Shown: positions 6,183 through 6,618 of the stretch, in pieces
How the letters are laid out: each line of letters opens with the position of its first letter
Position numbering within the stretch: position 1 is the first letter of the stretch
Made by a program: the position numbers and the translations under genes
Notes under the pieces: model-generated
The model's input: only the letters and a program-made list of their open reading frames with translations
What the model was told of the DNA's origin: nothing
Databases searched by the model: none
NCBI GenBank assembly: GCA_026706425.1
Contig: JAPOYW010000248.1
Span: forward strand, 1-6,618
From: Gammaproteobacteria bacterium
GTDB taxonomy: Bacteria; Pseudomonadota; Gammaproteobacteria; Pseudomonadales; Azotimanducaceae
DNA length: 6,618 nt
Reading direction: 5' to 3'

Positions 6183-6618
6183 ATGACCACCAGCCGACGA
6201 GCCGAACAGCCGGCGAAGCGAATGCCCCGTAGCCCACCGGTCCGGAAACGGACATGCTGGTCGGGGGGCGTCGCCCGCCACGCCGCCTCGTGGGCACTGG
6301 TGGTCGCAGCCCTAACGGCAGCAACGGCTGTCGCACAGTCGACGTGGGTGGTCAACGGCGCCGACATGCCGATGCAGGAGTTCGTCAACCAGGTCGCGGA
6401 GATGACCGGCAAGACGATCATCCTCGACCCCCGCCAGCAGAACGCCAAGAAGGTCACGGTTTTCTCGAACACCGAACTCGACGCCGACGGCGTGTACGAA
6501 CTGTTCCTAACCGTTCTGAAGGTGCACAACCTAGGCGCCGTCGAGAACAACGGCGTGGTGGAGGTGCTCCAGAACACCACGGTCAAGCAGAGCGGCACCG
6601 ACAGCGCGAACCTGGAAG
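6183..6618 (+). CDS. gspD: Type II secretion system secretin GspD, N-terminal part (3' truncated)
   Basis: GspD forms the outer-membrane secretin channel of the type II secretion system. The frame is open to the window edge: 145 codons plus one base are visible of a protein usually 600-750 residues long. Residues 1-33 are basic and proline-rich. A hydrophobic signal-peptide core follows at about 36-48 (SWALVVAALTAAT), with a likely cleavage after AVA at 49-51. The mature part starts directly with the N0 domain, residues 54 to about 130: WVVNGADMPMQEFVNQV, AEMTGKTIILDP, KKVTVFSN, YELFLTVLKVHNLGAV and GVVEVLQN all fit the secretin N0 pattern. The ATG at 6183 is chosen for its strong AGGAGG; M14 at 6222 is the alternative and would shorten the long N-region. 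The N1-N3 and secretin domains lie outside the window. gspC, whose homology region binds N0, is directly upstream. Confidence 0.97.
   Translation, partial: MTTSRRAEQPAKRMPRSPPVRKRTCWSGGVARHAASWALVVAALTAATAVAQSTWVVNGADMPMQEFVNQVAEMTGKTIILDPRQQNAKKVTVFSNTELDADGVYELFLTVLKVHNLGAVENNGVVEVLQNTTVKQSGTDSANLE

Noticed and set aside
3970..6268. Several G6 runs (3970-3975, 4797-4802, 6263-6268) as phase-variation tracts
   Set aside because: Six-base G runs are frequent by chance in DNA this GC-rich, all are in frame, and none sits at a promoter or start.
6083..6598. Antisense open frame of 171 codons over the gspD start
   Set aside because: The + strand encodes a clear signal peptide and secretin N0 domain behind a strong Shine-Dalgarno. 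The minus frame has no recognisable content.

Overview
The window is GC-rich and densely coding, with all genes on the + strand. It carries the 3' part of glnD, complete dapC and dapE genes, and the start of a type II secretion (gsp) cluster: gspN, gspC and the 5' end of gspD. The gene families, the glnD-dap linkage and the T2SS point to a high-GC gammaproteobacterium. DapC closely resembles the Pseudomonas-type succinyldiaminopimelate aminotransferase as I recall it. The sequence alone does not let me name a genus. No RNA gene, mobile element, CRISPR array or long repeat was found.

Region 1 (1-4187) is a tightly packed glnD-dapC-dapE run. glnD enters truncated at its 5' end, and its stop overlaps the dapC start in an ATGA. 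dapC in turn overlaps dapE by 14 bases. DapC and DapE catalyse consecutive steps of the succinylase branch of diaminopimelate/lysine synthesis. GlnD is the nitrogen sensor that uridylylates and deuridylylates PII. The overlaps suggest one transcript with coupled translation. It would place a glutamate-consuming aminotransferase downstream of the nitrogen sensor, although co-regulation by nitrogen is not shown here.

Region 2 (4188-6618) is the start of a type II secretion cluster in the order gspN, gspC, gspD. Three spacers of 124, 150 and 71 bases interrupt it. The first holds a small hairpin and a weak promoter candidate, and the second a better extended -10 candidate about 130 bases before gspC. 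GspC is the inner-membrane link to the GspD secretin, and GspN is an accessory inner-membrane protein. gspD is cut by the window edge after the N0 domain.

Nothing here looks like a wholly new system. The points worth a second look are gspN heading the gsp cluster, the leader in front of gspC, the long basic N-region of GspD, and the use of TAG stops in four of five genes. Every gene that can be read to its end is intact, with no frameshift.
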